From Gemmatimonadota bacterium (GTDB taxonomy: Bacteria; Gemmatimonadota; Gemmatimonadetes; Longimicrobiales; Gaopeijiaceae): 45,163 bases of DNA. The DNA is taken from assembly GCA_016209885.1 (NCBI GenBank), contig JACQVF010000059.1, positions 1 through 45,163 of the forward strand. Reading direction: 5' to 3'. Under the pieces are notes generated by a model. The model was not told the origin of the DNA, did no database searches, and saw nothing but the letters and a program-made list of their open reading frames with translations. The position numbers and the translations under genes were made by a program. Positions 1 to 9,621 of the stretch are shown in pieces (position 1 is the first letter of the stretch; every line of letters starts with the position of its first letter).

Positions 1-2741
1 CAGTAACGGGTGCCGACGCAGCGGTTGTAGACCTGGGCGTTCAGCCCGTCCGGGGTATGGTACGCCGCGTAGACCGGGCAGACGGGCTCGCACGGCGCGT
101 TGCCGCAGTGCTGGCAGAGCATGAGGAGGTGACGCACGTCCACGGGCCCGGGGCCGCTCGCATCCACGCTCTCGAAGTAGCGCTCGATGCGCAGCCACGC
201 CATCTCGCGCCCCTTGATCACCTGCTCCTCGCCGACCACCGGCACGTTGTTCTCCGCGTAACACGCGGCGACGCAGGCGCCGCAGCCGGTACAGCGGTCC
301 ATGTCGATGACCATGGCCCACCGGGGCTGCGCCTGCGGGTCGTACGGGCCATAGCGGCTGCCCTCGAGCGGGAACGCACCGGGCTGACCGTCCGTCGGCA
401 CGGGAACGAAGCCGCCCCCTGCCTGCAGCTCGTGGAGCCGCTGCGGCTCCTGGGGTTGTGCTGCGCCTTCCGCCGCGCCTTCCGCCGCGCCTTCCGCCGC
501 GGGCGCGCCGCGAGCCGCCTCCGTTTCGTGGGTCGCCGCGGCCGTCTCCGCCGCCGCGCCGCCCGCCGGAGTCTGTTGCGGCGCCGCGCCCGTGAGGGCG
601 GCGAGGCTCACGGCCCGGGCGATGGCGCGGTCGTGCTGGACGTCGCTCCCCTGCACGTTCGCGAGCACGCGCCGGCGGCCCGTGGGCTCGAGGGTGACCC
701 GGGTCGTGAACCAGGCCTGCCCGCCCGAGAGTGGCTCCGCAACCGCAGGCAAGAGTGCGACCGCGTTGATCCCTCGCCCTGTCGCGTAGCGGCCGAACTC
801 CTCGTGTCCGCCGCCCAGGGCGATAGCCACCGTGTCCTCGCGGATGCCCGCGTAGGTCCACACCGGCACCTCCAGCTCGCCGTAGGGCGACCGCACCTTC
901 ACGATGTCGCCGTCCCGCAGGCCCAGCCGCCGCGCGGTAGCCGGGTTGACCTCCACCCAGGAGTGCCAGGTGATCTTGCTTACCGGGTCCGGCAGCTCCT
1001 GCAACCATGGGCGGTTCGCCGCCCGCCCGTCCAGGAACCGCAGAGACGGATAGACCAGGAGGTGCAGCTCCATCCCGTCGGCGCCGTCGAACTGGGGCGG
1101 ATCGAAGGCGAGAGCGGTGTCCAGGGGCCGGAGCTGCGGCGCCTCGCCCACGGAGGTCGCCAGCTCCACGCCGCCGTCCCGGAGCGCCTGGCGCCAGAAT
1201 TCGTCGAAGGTGGCGGCGGGACGGCCCGCGAGCTGGTAAACGCGCTCCCAGCTCGCGCGCAGGTGATCGTAGAACGTGAGTGTCCCCAGCGGCCGCCCCA
1301 GCCGGCTGGCCAGCGAGATGAGCACGTCGCCCGCGTGCTTGGTATTGAAGTGCGGCACGGGCTGCATCACCGGCTGCTGCAGCGCGTAGACGCCCGGCAC
1401 CGGGTGCGAGTCGCCCCAGCTCTCCAGGAAGTGGGGCTCGGGCAGCACGAAGTCGGCCAGCGCCGCGGTCTCGTCCAGGTACGTGGCGAACGAGACCTTC
1501 ACGGGCACCTTCGAGAACGCGTCCCGGAAGCCGGCGGCAGGCGGGAGCGTATACGCCGGGTTCGCGCCGTGGACGAGCACCGTGCCCACGTTCCCTTCGG
1601 CCATCTCCCGGATCATGGCCTCCACGTCGGTGTAGCGCTGGGACGGCGCGGCGAGGTGCGGGTTCTCCAGGTCGACCGTCGTGCCCACGTTCCCGGCCAC
1701 CCAGTTGAGCACCAGGACGGCCAGGTTCGCGGCGGTAGCGTTCCGATGCTGGCCCGCGACGCCGGGGCCGACTGCCAGGCTGGGGCGTTCGTCGAGGAAG
1801 CGCAGAGCGAGCTCCTCGATCGCCTCCGCGGGCACGCCCGCGACCTCGGCCACCTCAGCGGGTGGGTAGCGCTCGACGACCGGCGCGTACGGGCCCGCGT
1901 CGCCGCCGCGGCGCACCAGCACGTTGGCCATCGCCAGCGCCACGGCCGCCTCGGTGCCGGGGCGGATCGGCAGCCACTCGTCCGCGTTCTGGCCCGTGAG
2001 GGAGAGGCGCGGCGCGACGAAGACGAACCGGCCCTTCCGCCCGCTCCCGTTCACCGCGCTCATGGCCGCGAAGCCGCGGCCATACGCCACGGGCGACAGC
2101 CACGTCTCCAGGAAATCAGCGCCGAAGGAGACCACATGGCGCGCGGCCGCGAAATCGAACGACGGCACCACCTCGCGGCCGAACGCGATGCGTGTAGCCT
2201 CCCGCAGCGGCGCCTCCGAGAGCGCCTCGTAGCGCACTCGCAAGGCGCCCAGCACCTCTGCCCACCGATCCACGAGCTCTGCGAGCGCGGGGCCGCTGCT
2301 CCCGGTCACGACGTAGACCGCCTTCTGCGCCTCCTGCAGCCGCTGGCCCAGCAGCGCCTCCGCCTCGTCCCAGCTCGCTTGCCGGAGCGCACCGTTCTCG
2401 CGCACCAGGGGCGCGCTCACGCGGTCCGGGTTGTAGAGCCCCTGGAGCGACGCCTGGCCGCGAGCGCAGAGGGCGCCCTGGGACACCGGGTGCCGCGGGT
2501 TTCCCTCGACCTTCACGGCGCGTCCCTCCCGCGTACGCACCCAGATCCCGCAGCCGGCCGCGCATTCGCCGCAGACCGATGTGTACCACGTGGCGACGCC
2601 CGGGACGATCTCCTCCGGCGGCACGACGTAGGGGATCAGCTTCTCCACCTGCTGCGTGGAGCAGCCGAGCAGCCCGGCGCCGGCGCCGCTGGCGCCCAGC
2701 ACCTTCAGGAACTCGCGCCGCCTCATCCCGCCGTGGCTCAT
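1..2741 (-). CDS. actB: Alternative complex III iron-sulfur/molybdopterin-like subunit ActB (3' end outside window)
   Basis: Partial: the frame is open to the first base of the window, so the C-terminus is missing. The start at 2741 gives an N-terminus with a twin-arginine motif (RRREFLK, residues 7-13) and a lipobox-like LLGC ending at Cys27. A CxxCxxxC cluster (CGECAAGC) follows at about residue 57, as in the molybdopterin oxidoreductase fold, then a long MopB-like domain. After an Ala/Glu-rich low-complexity linker come ferredoxin clusters (CTGCGACVAAC and CQHCGNAPCEPVCP). This two-part architecture is that of ActB of the quinol:electron-acceptor oxidoreductase alternative complex III, whose MopB-like part is known to lack the molybdenum cofactor. 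It lies 55 bp downstream of the pentaheme cytochrome gene, the usual actA-actB order; actC and later genes should follow beyond the window. A related Fe-S oxidoreductase of the PsrB/HybA type is less likely given actA next door. Confidence 0.9.
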   Translation of the reverse strand, partial: MSHGGMRRREFLKVLGASGAGAGLLGCSTQQVEKLIPYVVPPEEIVPGVATWYTSVCGECAAGCGIWVRTREGRAVKVEGNPRHPVSQGALCARGQASLQGLYNPDRVSAPLVRENGALRQASWDEAEALLGQRLQEAQKAVYVVTGSSGPALAELVDRWAEVLGALRVRYEALSEAPLREATRIAFGREVVPSFDFAAARHVVSFGADFLETWLSPVAYGRGFAAMSAVNGSGRKGRFVFVAPRLSLTGQNADEWLPIRPGTEAAVALAMANVLVRRGGDAGPYAPVVERYPPAEVAEVAGVPAEAIEELALRFLDERPSLAVGPGVAGQHRNATAANLAVLVLNWVAGNVGTTVDLENPHLAAPSQRYTDVEAMIREMAEGNVGTVLVHGANPAYTLPPAAGFRDAFSKVPVKVSFATYLDETAALADFVLPEPHFLESWGDSHPVPGVYALQQPVMQPVPHFNTKHAGDVLISLASRLGRPLGTLTFYDHLRASWERVYQLAGRPAATFDEFWRQALRDGGVELATSVGEAPQLRPLDTALAFDPPQFDGADGMELHLLVYPSLRFLDGRAANRPWLQELPDPVSKITWHSWVEVNPATARRLGLRDGDIVKVRSPYGELEVPVWTYAGIREDTVAIALGGGHEEFGRYATGRGINAVALLPAVAEPLSGGQAWFTTRVTLEPTGRRRVLANVQGSDVQHDRAIARAVSLAALTGAAPQQTPAGGAAAETAAATHETEAARGAPAAEGAAEGAAEGAAQPQEPQRLHELQAGGGFVPVPTDGQPGAFPLEGSRYGPYDPQAQPRWAMVIDMDRCTGCGACVAACYAENNVPVVGEEQVIKGREMAWLRIERYFESVDASGPGPVDVRHLLMLCQHCGNAPCEPVCPVYAAYHTPDGLNAQVYNRCVGTRY

Positions 2742-2796
2742 CGTGCGGCTCCCGCCCGTGCTCGACCGTCGCGCATGGCTCGCTGCCTCAGCTTCC

Positions 2797-3375
2797 TCAG
2801 TAGTGACATACCGTGCAGTCCGTGCGGGCGTCGCGCTCTCGATGGCAGTTTACGCACCACCCCATGGTAAGCGGCTGGTTCAGCGTGACGACTTTCATCT
2901 CCTGGACCGGACCGTGGCACTCCTGGCACTGCAGCTCGCCGGCCACGTGACGCATGTGCGGGAAGTGCGCGTGGTCCGGGATCTTGTAGATGCGCACCCA
3001 GGGTATCGGCTCCCTTCGCTCCCAGTACTGCAAGAGCTGCTGGACCCCGGGGCGGCTGCGCCCCACGAACTGGTGGCACCCCATGCATGACGCCAGGGAC
3101 GGCAGGCCCGCGTCCACCGAGCGCTCCGCCGAGTAGTGGCAGTACTGGCAGTCGATCTTGTACTGGCCGGCGTGAACGTCGTGGGGGAAGGCGATGGGCT
3201 GATCCCGCGGCGATGGGGGCGTCGGTGGCGCCGCGGCCGCCGCGGCCGCCGCCGCCGTCTCGGCCGGCGTCTGGGTCGCCTGCTGCGCCGAGGCGCGGCC
3301 GCCACTGCGCACGACCACGAGCGCAACCAGGACCACGACGCCAACGAGCGATGTAAGGATCCAGCGTTGCTCCAT
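2797..3375 (-). CDS. actA: Pentaheme cytochrome c, alternative complex III subunit ActA
   Basis: 192 residues. The N-terminus has one membrane anchor (about residues 6-22), then an Ala/Pro-rich linker and a periplasmic domain with five CxxCH haem-binding motifs: CQYCH, CMGCH, CQECH, CVNCH and CTVCH. This is the class III-type multihaem layout of ActA, which hands electrons from quinol oxidation to downstream carriers. The start at 3375 (ATG, MEQRW) is chosen because it directly precedes the membrane segment and lies downstream of a strong promoter; an upstream ATG at 3474 would lie inside that promoter. The fifth haem motif sits two residues from the C-terminus, which is unusually tight. First gene of the operon with actB. 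Confidence 0.93.
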   Translation of the reverse strand: MEQRWILTSLVGVVVLVALVVVRSGGRASAQQATQTPAETAAAAAAAAAPPTPPSPRDQPIAFPHDVHAGQYKIDCQYCHYSAERSVDAGLPSLASCMGCHQFVGRSRPGVQQLLQYWERREPIPWVRIYKIPDHAHFPHMRHVAGELQCQECHGPVQEMKVVTLNQPLTMGWCVNCHRERDARTDCTVCHY

Positions 3376-3445
3376 CACCCCGAACCCGCGCCTCGCGGCC
3401 CGCACCAGCCGCCTCTTTTCACCCGCCTCCGGGAAAACGGGCGCC

Positions 3446-3474
3446 AAATTAGACGGGCACCCGGGACCTGTCAA
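3446..3474 (-). promoter_or_regulatory. Sigma-70-type promoter of the actAB operon
   Basis: On the minus strand TTGACA (3474-3469) is followed after exactly 17 bases by TAATTT (3451-3446). This matches the housekeeping consensus in all six bases of the -35 box and closely in the -10 box. Transcription would start near 3439, giving a leader of about 60 bases before the actA ATG. The AT content stands out in this GC-rich DNA. Confidence 0.75.
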
Positions 3475-3589
3475 CGCCGATCCGGGCCGCTCGGGCCGCT
3501 CACGGTGCGCCCGTCACCGTGGTGGAACCCGGACCGGGAAGGCGGGTTTGTAACGGGGTTATGCGGCCGCCCGGCCGTCAGGCCGCGGC

Positions 3590-4592
3590 ATGATCCTGGA
3601 CTTCCAGCGTTCGCGTATGCAGAACCCTGTTCCGCTACGGTCCCCGGGCGTGGACATCGGTCTGCTGGACCGACTGGTGGATACGGTGGAGACCGTGTTC
3701 CACGGGAAGCGCGAGGTCGTGCGCCTGGCCAGCGCCGCGCTCCTGGCCCGGGGGCACATCCTGTTCGAGGACGTGCCGGGCGTCGGCAAGACCACGCTCG
3801 CCCGGGCGCTCGCCGCCGCCCTGGGCCTCGCGTTCCGCCGCGTCCAGTTCACCGCCGACCTGCTCCCTTCGGATGTGGTGGGTGTATCCGTGTACAATCC
3901 GCGCACGGGCGAATTCGATACCCGACCCGGGCCGATCTTCACGAACATCGCGCTGGCCGACGAGATCAACCGGGCGCCGCCGCGCACCCAGAGCGGACTG
4001 CTCGAGGCGATGCAAGGAGGGGCGGGTCACCATCGACGAGCGCACCTACGAGCTCCCGCGGCCTTTCCTGGTGATGGCCACCCAGAACCCCCTCGAGCAC
4101 CATGGGACGTATCCCCTCCCCGAGAGCCAGCTCGACCGCTTCCTCATGCGGCTCACGATCGGCTATCCCGGTGAGGAGGCGGAGCGGCGCATCCTGGAGG
4201 AATCCGCGGGCGTGGAGGATCCTATCGAGCGCATCGAGCCCGTGCTCAGCCGCGAGCAGGTGCCGGCGCTCCAGGCCATTGTGGACGAGGTCCACGTGGA
4301 GCCGTCGCTCCTGGACTACGTGATGGAGGTCGTGCGCGCGACGCGCACGGAGCCGCGCCTGCGCATGGGGGTGAGCCCGCGGGGCGCCATCGCCCTCTTC
4401 CGCGCCGCGCGCGCCTACGCCCTCGTGGACGGCCGCCGCTACCTCGTCCCCGATGACGTACAGCGCCTCGTGGTCCCGTGCCTGGCCCACCGCGTGCTGC
4501 CCGCGGGCACGACTGCGGCGACGGCGGAGGCGCACGAAGAGGCTGCCGCGCTCCTGGACGAGATCGTGGCGGGGATCTCGGTCCCAGTGTGA
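3590..4592 (+). pseudogene. MoxR-family AAA+ ATPase, interrupted by a one-base frameshift
   Basis: MoxR ATPases act as chaperone-like remodelling enzymes, usually beside DUF58 and transglutaminase genes as here. The 5' frame carries Walker A (GVGKTT), the MoxR-typical FTADLLPSD stretch and Walker B ([11 protein letters not shown]). At 4014-4015 the reading frame breaks: removing one A from GCAAGGAGG restores EAMQEGRVTID and joins seamlessly to the second frame, which continues with sensor 1 (MATQNP), the arginine-finger region (LPESQLDRF) and the helical lid to the stop at 4592. Without the break the protein would be about 333 residues, a normal MoxR length. Start at 3590 or 3617 is unresolved; neither has a clear ribosome binding site. 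The uninterrupted conservation on both sides favours a sequencing or assembly error over true decay. Confidence 0.88.
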
Positions 4593-5671
4593 GCCTTCGC
4601 GCACGAGCCCGGCGAGCTCTCCGGGCAGCCGCCAGCATTCTGGAGTGGCTCCGCCCGCCCCGGCGGCTCCGCTTCACAGGCGCAGGCGCTCTCTTCACGG
4701 GCGCAGCGTTCGCCGTGGGGCTCGCCGCCGTCAACACCGGCAACAACCTGCTGTACCTGCTCCTCGGAGCGATGCTCGGGTTCATCGCCCTGAGCGGATG
4801 GCTGTCCGAGCAGGTGCTCCGCGGGCTCGAGGTCCGGCGCCGCGTGCCCCGGGGCGCCACGGCAGGCCGCCCCGCCCGCATCACCTACGAGATTACGAAC
4901 CACAAGCGGCGGATTCCCAGCTTCGCCCTCGAAGTGGGTGAACGCGGGCTCGATGGACGGGCCTTCGTGGCGACGATTGAGCCGGGCAAGATGGGCACGG
5001 CCCGTGCGGAGCTCACGTTCCCGCGGCGGGGTGTGTACCGCTTCACGTACCTCACCCTCGCCACGGCGTTCCCTTTCGGCCTCTTCCGCAAGGAACGCGA
5101 TCTCGCGCTACCGGGCGAGGTGGTGGTGTGGCCGCCGACGGAGCGACGCGTGCGGCCGCCGCGGCCGGCCGGCGAGACCGCACGGCGGCGCGGTGCCGTG
5201 CTCACCGGGGCGGCCGGCGCCCGCGGCGAGTACCGGGGCCTGCGCGCCTACCGGCCGGGTGACGATCCGCGCGACGTGCACTGGCGCTCCACCGCACGCC
5301 GCGGCGAGCCCGTGGTCCGGGAATACGAGCGCGACGACGGACGCACGCTCTGGATCTGCCTCGACCTGCGGGCCGCTCCCGCTGAGGCGGCGGAAGCCGC
5401 CGTGGAGATCGCCGCTGCGCTGGCGGCCCGCACACAGGCACGCGGCGACCGCTTCGCCCTGGTGACGCCGGACATCGCCCTGGACCCGGGCACCGGGATC
5501 CCCCAGCTCGAGCGGGTGCTCGACGGGCTGGCACGGGCGCGCTTCCGCAGTGACGCGCCTCGGCTCGCGCCGCCCGTAGCTCGCGAGACCTGCGTGCTTG
5601 TCACGAGTGCCGCAGGCGCGGCGGGCGCCCCGTACGGCGACGTCTACTCCTCACAGGGCGCCGAGCCGTGA
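4589..5671 (+). CDS. DUF58 domain membrane protein
   Basis: 360 residues starting at GTG 4589, whose bases overlap the moxR stop codon (GTGA), so translation is likely coupled. Two hydrophobic segments near residues 30-75 anchor it to the membrane. The cytosolic part carries the DUF58 signature YRPGDDPRDVHWRSTARR and then a von Willebrand-A-like region. DUF58 proteins pair with MoxR ATPases, probably in cell-envelope or periplasmic protein assembly; the exact substrate is unknown. The gene ends in another GTGA overlap with the transglutaminase gene, forming a tight three-gene operon. Confidence 0.88.
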   Translation: MSLRARARRALRAAASILEWLRPPRRLRFTGAGALFTGAAFAVGLAAVNTGNNLLYLLLGAMLGFIALSGWLSEQVLRGLEVRRRVPRGATAGRPARITYEITNHKRRIPSFALEVGERGLDGRAFVATIEPGKMGTARAELTFPRRGVYRFTYLTLATAFPFGLFRKERDLALPGEVVVWPPTERRVRPPRPAGETARRRGAVLTGAAGARGEYRGLRAYRPGDDPRDVHWRSTARRGEPVVREYERDDGRTLWICLDLRAAPAEAAEAAVEIAAALAARTQARGDRFALVTPDIALDPGTGIPQLERVLDGLARARFRSDAPRLAPPVARETCVLVTSAAGAAGAPYGDVYSSQGAEP

Positions 5672-7710
5672 GCCACATCCTTCGCCTGCACCGGCGGCTG
5701 GCCGTGCTCATGGGCATTGCGGGGCTGCTCGCGTTCGTCGGCGGTGCCGGGGTCGAGCCCGTAGCGGCGGCATTGGCGGGTGGTGCCCTTCTGCTGGCGC
5801 TGTTCTGGCAGCCCGCGCACGGGCTGGGGGCACGGCTCGAATGGATCTGGATGGCAGCGGCCGCGCTGCTGGTGCTGCGGGCGCTCTACCATGGGGTCGT
5901 GGTCGCCGACGACGTGGTCGTTCCCGTAGTGGATCTCCTGCTTCTTCTCCTTTGCGCTGAAGCGCTCCGGCCCCTGGACGCGCGGCACGACACACGGCTC
6001 TACGCGCTGTCGTTCGCCCTGCTCCTGGCCTCGACGGCGTACCGGCCCGGGATCCTCTTCGCCGTCGCGTTCGTCGCGTATGTGGCGCTCGCAACCGTCG
6101 CCCTCATGCTCGGGCACCTGCGCCGGGAGGCGGAGCGCCACCGCATCCGCGAGCTGCGCATCGGCCGGCGCTTCCTCTCGGCCACGGCGGCGCTCTCGGG
6201 CATCACCCTCGCCATGAGCGCCGTGGTCTTCCTGGCGTTCCCGCGCGTTTCCCGCGGCTGGATGGGTCGCGGAACGCCGTTCGCGACGACGATCGCGGGG
6301 TTCTCCGACGATGTGTCCCTGGCCGAACACGGTGCGCTCATCTATGCGAACCCGGAGATCGTGCTGCGCGTCGAGTTCGCGGACGGGCGGACGGTCTCCA
6401 CCCAGCGCCTCCACTGGCGGGGCCGCGCCTATGACCATTTTGACGGGGTGCGCTGGTCCCGCTCCCGCGGCCTGCCCCGCTCGGCGCCCTCACCCTCCTG
6501 GTATGCGCGGCGCTGGCCCGGGCCCGTCCGCAGTTACGAGGTTTACGCTGCGCCGCTCGATGTGCGCGTGCTCTTCACGCTCCATCCCGTGGTGAGCCTC
6601 GAGACGCGCGCCGCGGTCCGCATCGTGCAGGACAACGCGGGCGACCTGGCCTATTTCGGGTCGACGGCGCCTGTGTACGTGACGTACACGCCGATGGGGA
6701 CCCCTGAGCCGGCGGTGCTCCGCGCCCTCTCGGAAGGTCCTGCGCCCGCGGAAACGTTCTTCCTTCAGCTGCCGCCGCTGCCGGAGCGGGTCTGGCGCCT
6801 CGCCGACTCGTTGGCCGCATCCGCCACCACGCGCTACGACCGGGTGCGCGCCGTCGAGGACTGGCTGCAGGCCGAGTTCCGTTATACGCTCGACCTCCCG
6901 GACAGTCCGGAGGAAGCGACGCTCGAGCACTTCCTCTTCGAGCGCAGGGAGGGTCACTGCGCGTACTTCTCCACCGCCATGGTCGTGCTGCTCCGGGCCA
7001 TGGGGATCCCCGCCCGCAACGTGAACGGCTTCCTGGGCGGCGACTGGAACGAGTTCGGCAACTACCTGGCCGTCACCCAGAACGATGCGCACTCGTGGGT
7101 CGAAGTCTGGTTCCCGCAGATCGGGTGGGTACCCTTCGATCCCACACCCGCCGGCGCCGGGGTTGGGGCCCGCGCCACCGCGTGGTTCTGGCCCGGACGC
7201 TTCCTCCTGGACGGACTCCAGCACCGCTGGAATAAGTGGGTGCTGGACTACAGCCTCCAGAAACAGGTGGGCCTCTTCCGCAGAACCGCGGACCTGTTCT
7301 CGCGGCCCGCCGCCGAGCCCGGTGGCAGGGGCGGGCGGGCGACGGCACCTCGACTCGGCCGCAGGCTTGCGTTGGCGCTCGGCGTCCTCGCGCTCGTGCT
7401 CCTCCTGCGCATCGCCCTGCGGAGCGGCCACGCGCGGGCGAGCTCGGAGACGCGCCTCTACCTCAAGCTCCGCCGTGCATACGAGCGGGCGGGCTTCGAG
7501 CCGGTGGCCGCGTGCGGGCCGGTGCAGTTCGTGGAGGCGCTCCGGGCTGCGGGGGCTCCCGGCGCAGACCGGGCCGCCGAAGTCGTCGCTTTTTACCTGC
7601 GCGCACGGTTCGCCGGGGAGGAAATCGGCGAGATCGGGCGACGGCGCATGGTGCGGGCGCTCGCCGCGGCGGGACGCAGCCTGCGCGCCGCGCGCAGGGC
7701 GGCGGCCTAG
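5668..7710 (+). CDS. TgpA-type membrane transglutaminase-like protein
   Basis: 680 residues from GTG 5668, overlapping the DUF58 stop by four bases. The N-terminal third is a bundle of hydrophobic helices (TgpA N-terminal domain), followed by a periplasmic transglutaminase core. The catalytic triad is visible: Cys431 in REGHCAYFS, His475 in DAHSWVEV and Asp491 in PFDPTPA. A further membrane helix near residues 565-585 precedes a C-terminal cytosolic domain of the DUF4129 kind. In Pseudomonas, TgpA with this domain order is essential; here the gene completes the moxR-DUF58-tgpA operon. Substrates are not known. Confidence 0.88.
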   Translation: MSHILRLHRRLAVLMGIAGLLAFVGGAGVEPVAAALAGGALLLALFWQPAHGLGARLEWIWMAAAALLVLRALYHGVVVADDVVVPVVDLLLLLLCAEALRPLDARHDTRLYALSFALLLASTAYRPGILFAVAFVAYVALATVALMLGHLRREAERHRIRELRIGRRFLSATAALSGITLAMSAVVFLAFPRVSRGWMGRGTPFATTIAGFSDDVSLAEHGALIYANPEIVLRVEFADGRTVSTQRLHWRGRAYDHFDGVRWSRSRGLPRSAPSPSWYARRWPGPVRSYEVYAAPLDVRVLFTLHPVVSLETRAAVRIVQDNAGDLAYFGSTAPVYVTYTPMGTPEPAVLRALSEGPAPAETFFLQLPPLPERVWRLADSLAASATTRYDRVRAVEDWLQAEFRYTLDLPDSPEEATLEHFLFERREGHCAYFSTAMVVLLRAMGIPARNVNGFLGGDWNEFGNYLAVTQNDAHSWVEVWFPQIGWVPFDPTPAGAGVGARATAWFWPGRFLLDGLQHRWNKWVLDYSLQKQVGLFRRTADLFSRPAAEPGGRGGRATAPRLGRRLALALGVLALVLLLRIALRSGHARASSETRLYLKLRRAYERAGFEPVAACGPVQFVEALRAAGAPGADRAAEVVAFYLRARFAGEEIGEIGRRRMVRALAAAGRSLRAARRAAA

Positions 7711-7809
7711 GACGCCGATGTCCGGCACGAAAGGCTATTGGATGGGACCGCTGGCGCCATTAGCTTTTCGTCCACGAAAGTCAGCGGCCACCCTCTCTCC
7801 CCTTCGACC

Positions 7810-9435
7810 ATGCTCGAAGCCGACATCCGCCGTTTCATCGAGGAGCACACCGGCGCGTTGGTCCCCCTGTTCATAGAGTCCCGGCTCGCCAGCTGGGAGG
7901 CGAGCACGACGGGCACGGCGGCGGCCAACGAGCGGGCGGTACGCGCGGAAACGACGCTCCGGCGACTCTACGCGGACCCTGAGAGCGCCCGGCGGGTCCG
8001 AAAGTGGCTCCAGCGCAAAGACATGGATCCGCTGACGCGGCGCCAGCTCGTGATCCTGGACCACGCCTACACGGAGAACGGGCTCCCGCCCGAGACGATC
8101 GACGATCTGGTGCGGCGCGCCCAGGACATCGAAGCCATCTTCAACACCTTCCGCGGCATCATCGATGACCGCCCCGCGACGAACAACGAGATCGTGCGCA
8201 TCCTGCGCACGTCCGCGGACAGCGGGGAGCGCCGGGCCGCGTGGGAGGCGAGCAAGCAGATCGGCGCCCGCGCGGCCGAGCCGCTGCGGGAGCTGGCCCG
8301 GAGGCGGAACGCGGCCGCCCGCTGCATCGGGTTTCGCGACTACTACGCCATGCGGCTCGCGCTCGAGGAGATCCGGGAGGATGCGCTCCTCACGCTCTGC
8401 GGGCAGCTCCGCGAGCTCACCGAACCGCTCTACACGCGGCTGAAGGGGGAGCTGGACGCGGCGCTCGCCGCCCGCTTCCGCGTTACGCCGGCGGAGCTGC
8501 GGCCGCACCACTACCCCGACCCGTTCTTCCAGGAGGTGCCGCCGGACGAAGACCTGGACCTGGATCGGATGTTCCAGGACCGCGACATCGTCGCCATCGG
8601 GCGCGACTTCTTCGCCGGAATCGGGCTGCCGGTGGAGCCCATCCTGGAGCGGAGCGACCTGTACGAGCGCGAGGGGAAGGACCAGCATGCGTACTGTGTC
8701 GACATAGACCGGTGCGGCGATGTGCGGGTCCTCTGCAACGTCGTCCCGTCGGAGCGCTGGATGCAGACCGTGCTCCACGAGCTGGGCCACGCTACCTACG
8801 ACTACTATATGCCGCTCACGCTCCCGTTCCTGCTCCACCGGCCCGCGCACCTCATCTCCACCGAGGCGATCGCACTTCTCTTCGGCCGTCTCACCCGCGA
8901 CGCCGCGTGGCTCACGGCTACCGTCCACCCGGACCCCGACACCGCCCGGACGATCGAGCGGGCGCTCCCTGAGGATCGCCGCCGCGCCATGCTCATCTTC
9001 GCCCGTTGGGCCCTCGTGATGGTCTACTTCGAGCGGGAGTTCTACGCGGATCCCGACCGCGACGACCTGACCCCGCTGTGGTGGAAGATCGTGGGCGAAC
9101 TGCAGAAGGTGCGGCCGCCCGAGAACGTGGAGACCCGCCACGACTGGGCCACAAAGATCCACCTGGCCACCGCACCCGTCTACTATCATAATTATTTGCT
9201 GGGCGAGCTCCAGGCCTCACAGCTCGCCGCCTACATCTGTGACAACATCGTGCCGGCGCCTCACCGGGAACCGGCCGGCTATCTGGGGCGTTCCGAAATT
9301 GGCGAATACCTGCGGGAACACGTCTTCGCGCCCGGCGCATCGCTCACCTGGAACGAGCTGTCCCAGCACGCGACCGGCCAGCCGCTGAGTCCGGAATCGT
9401 TCATTCGCGAGTTCATCGCCGAGCCGCCTGCGTAG
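7810..9435 (+). CDS. M2/M3-type zinc metallopeptidase
   Basis: 541 residues. The zinc motif HELGHATYD begins at residue 323 and the third ligand is probably the Glu of STEAIALLFGRL about 28 residues later. This gluzincin pattern, with an otherwise all-helical sequence, matches peptidyl-dipeptidase A (M2) and oligopeptidase (M3) families; I cannot decide between them from sequence alone. No signal peptide is seen, so a cytoplasmic peptide-trimming role is likely. The start at ATG 7810 is preferred over TTG 7738, whose extra 24 residues look non-coding; no clear Shine-Dalgarno lies before 7810. Its own promoter probably lies in the 100 bases after the transglutaminase gene. Confidence 0.85.
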   Translation: MLEADIRRFIEEHTGALVPLFIESRLASWEASTTGTAAANERAVRAETTLRRLYADPESARRVRKWLQRKDMDPLTRRQLVILDHAYTENGLPPETIDDLVRRAQDIEAIFNTFRGIIDDRPATNNEIVRILRTSADSGERRAAWEASKQIGARAAEPLRELARRRNAAARCIGFRDYYAMRLALEEIREDALLTLCGQLRELTEPLYTRLKGELDAALAARFRVTPAELRPHHYPDPFFQEVPPDEDLDLDRMFQDRDIVAIGRDFFAGIGLPVEPILERSDLYEREGKDQHAYCVDIDRCGDVRVLCNVVPSERWMQTVLHELGHATYDYYMPLTLPFLLHRPAHLISTEAIALLFGRLTRDAAWLTATVHPDPDTARTIERALPEDRRRAMLIFARWALVMVYFEREFYADPDRDDLTPLWWKIVGELQKVRPPENVETRHDWATKIHLATAPVYYHNYLLGELQASQLAAYICDNIVPAPHREPAGYLGRSEIGEYLREHVFAPGASLTWNELSQHATGQPLSPESFIREFIAEPPA

Positions 9436-9525
9436 CCCGGCGACCCGCCCCGTTCGCCGAAGTCTGAAGCAGGGACCGGGCGCGGCACCATCGCGCGGAC
9501 CCACAGGAAAAGCCCGCGCCCGCAC

Positions 9526-9554
9526 TTGAACGCGGCGGCGGTTTCCGCCATACT
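9526..9554 (+). promoter_or_regulatory. Probable promoter of the tRNA-Asn gene
   Basis: TTGAAC (9526-9531) and CATACT (9549-9554) are separated by 17 bases. Transcription would begin near 9561, upstream of the hairpin at 9572 and the tRNA at 9622. This is the only reasonable sigma-70 pair seen between the peptidase gene and the tRNA. Confidence 0.5.
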
Positions 9555-9571
9555 TACCCTCAACGGCGAAG

Positions 9572-9609
9572 CGCCCGCCGGACGCGACCCGTGCCCGGCG
9601 GCGTTTTTT
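9572..9609 (+). terminator. Intrinsic-terminator-like hairpin with T6 tract, just upstream of tRNA-Asn
   Basis: CGCC(C)GCCGG at 9572-9581 pairs with CCGGCGGCG at 9595-9603 (nine base pairs with one bulged C), followed at once by six T residues at 9604-9609. It lies downstream of the peptidase gene (stop at 9435) and could end that transcript, but it also lies between the putative tRNA promoter and the tRNA. Confidence 0.65.
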
Positions 9610-9621
9610 CGTCTGTCCTTT

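Noticed and set aside
57..2870. 937-codon plus-strand open frame
   Set aside because: It is antisense to actB and the actA end; composition is Arg/His/Gly-rich with no domain, while the minus strand encodes clear Fe-S and haem motifs.
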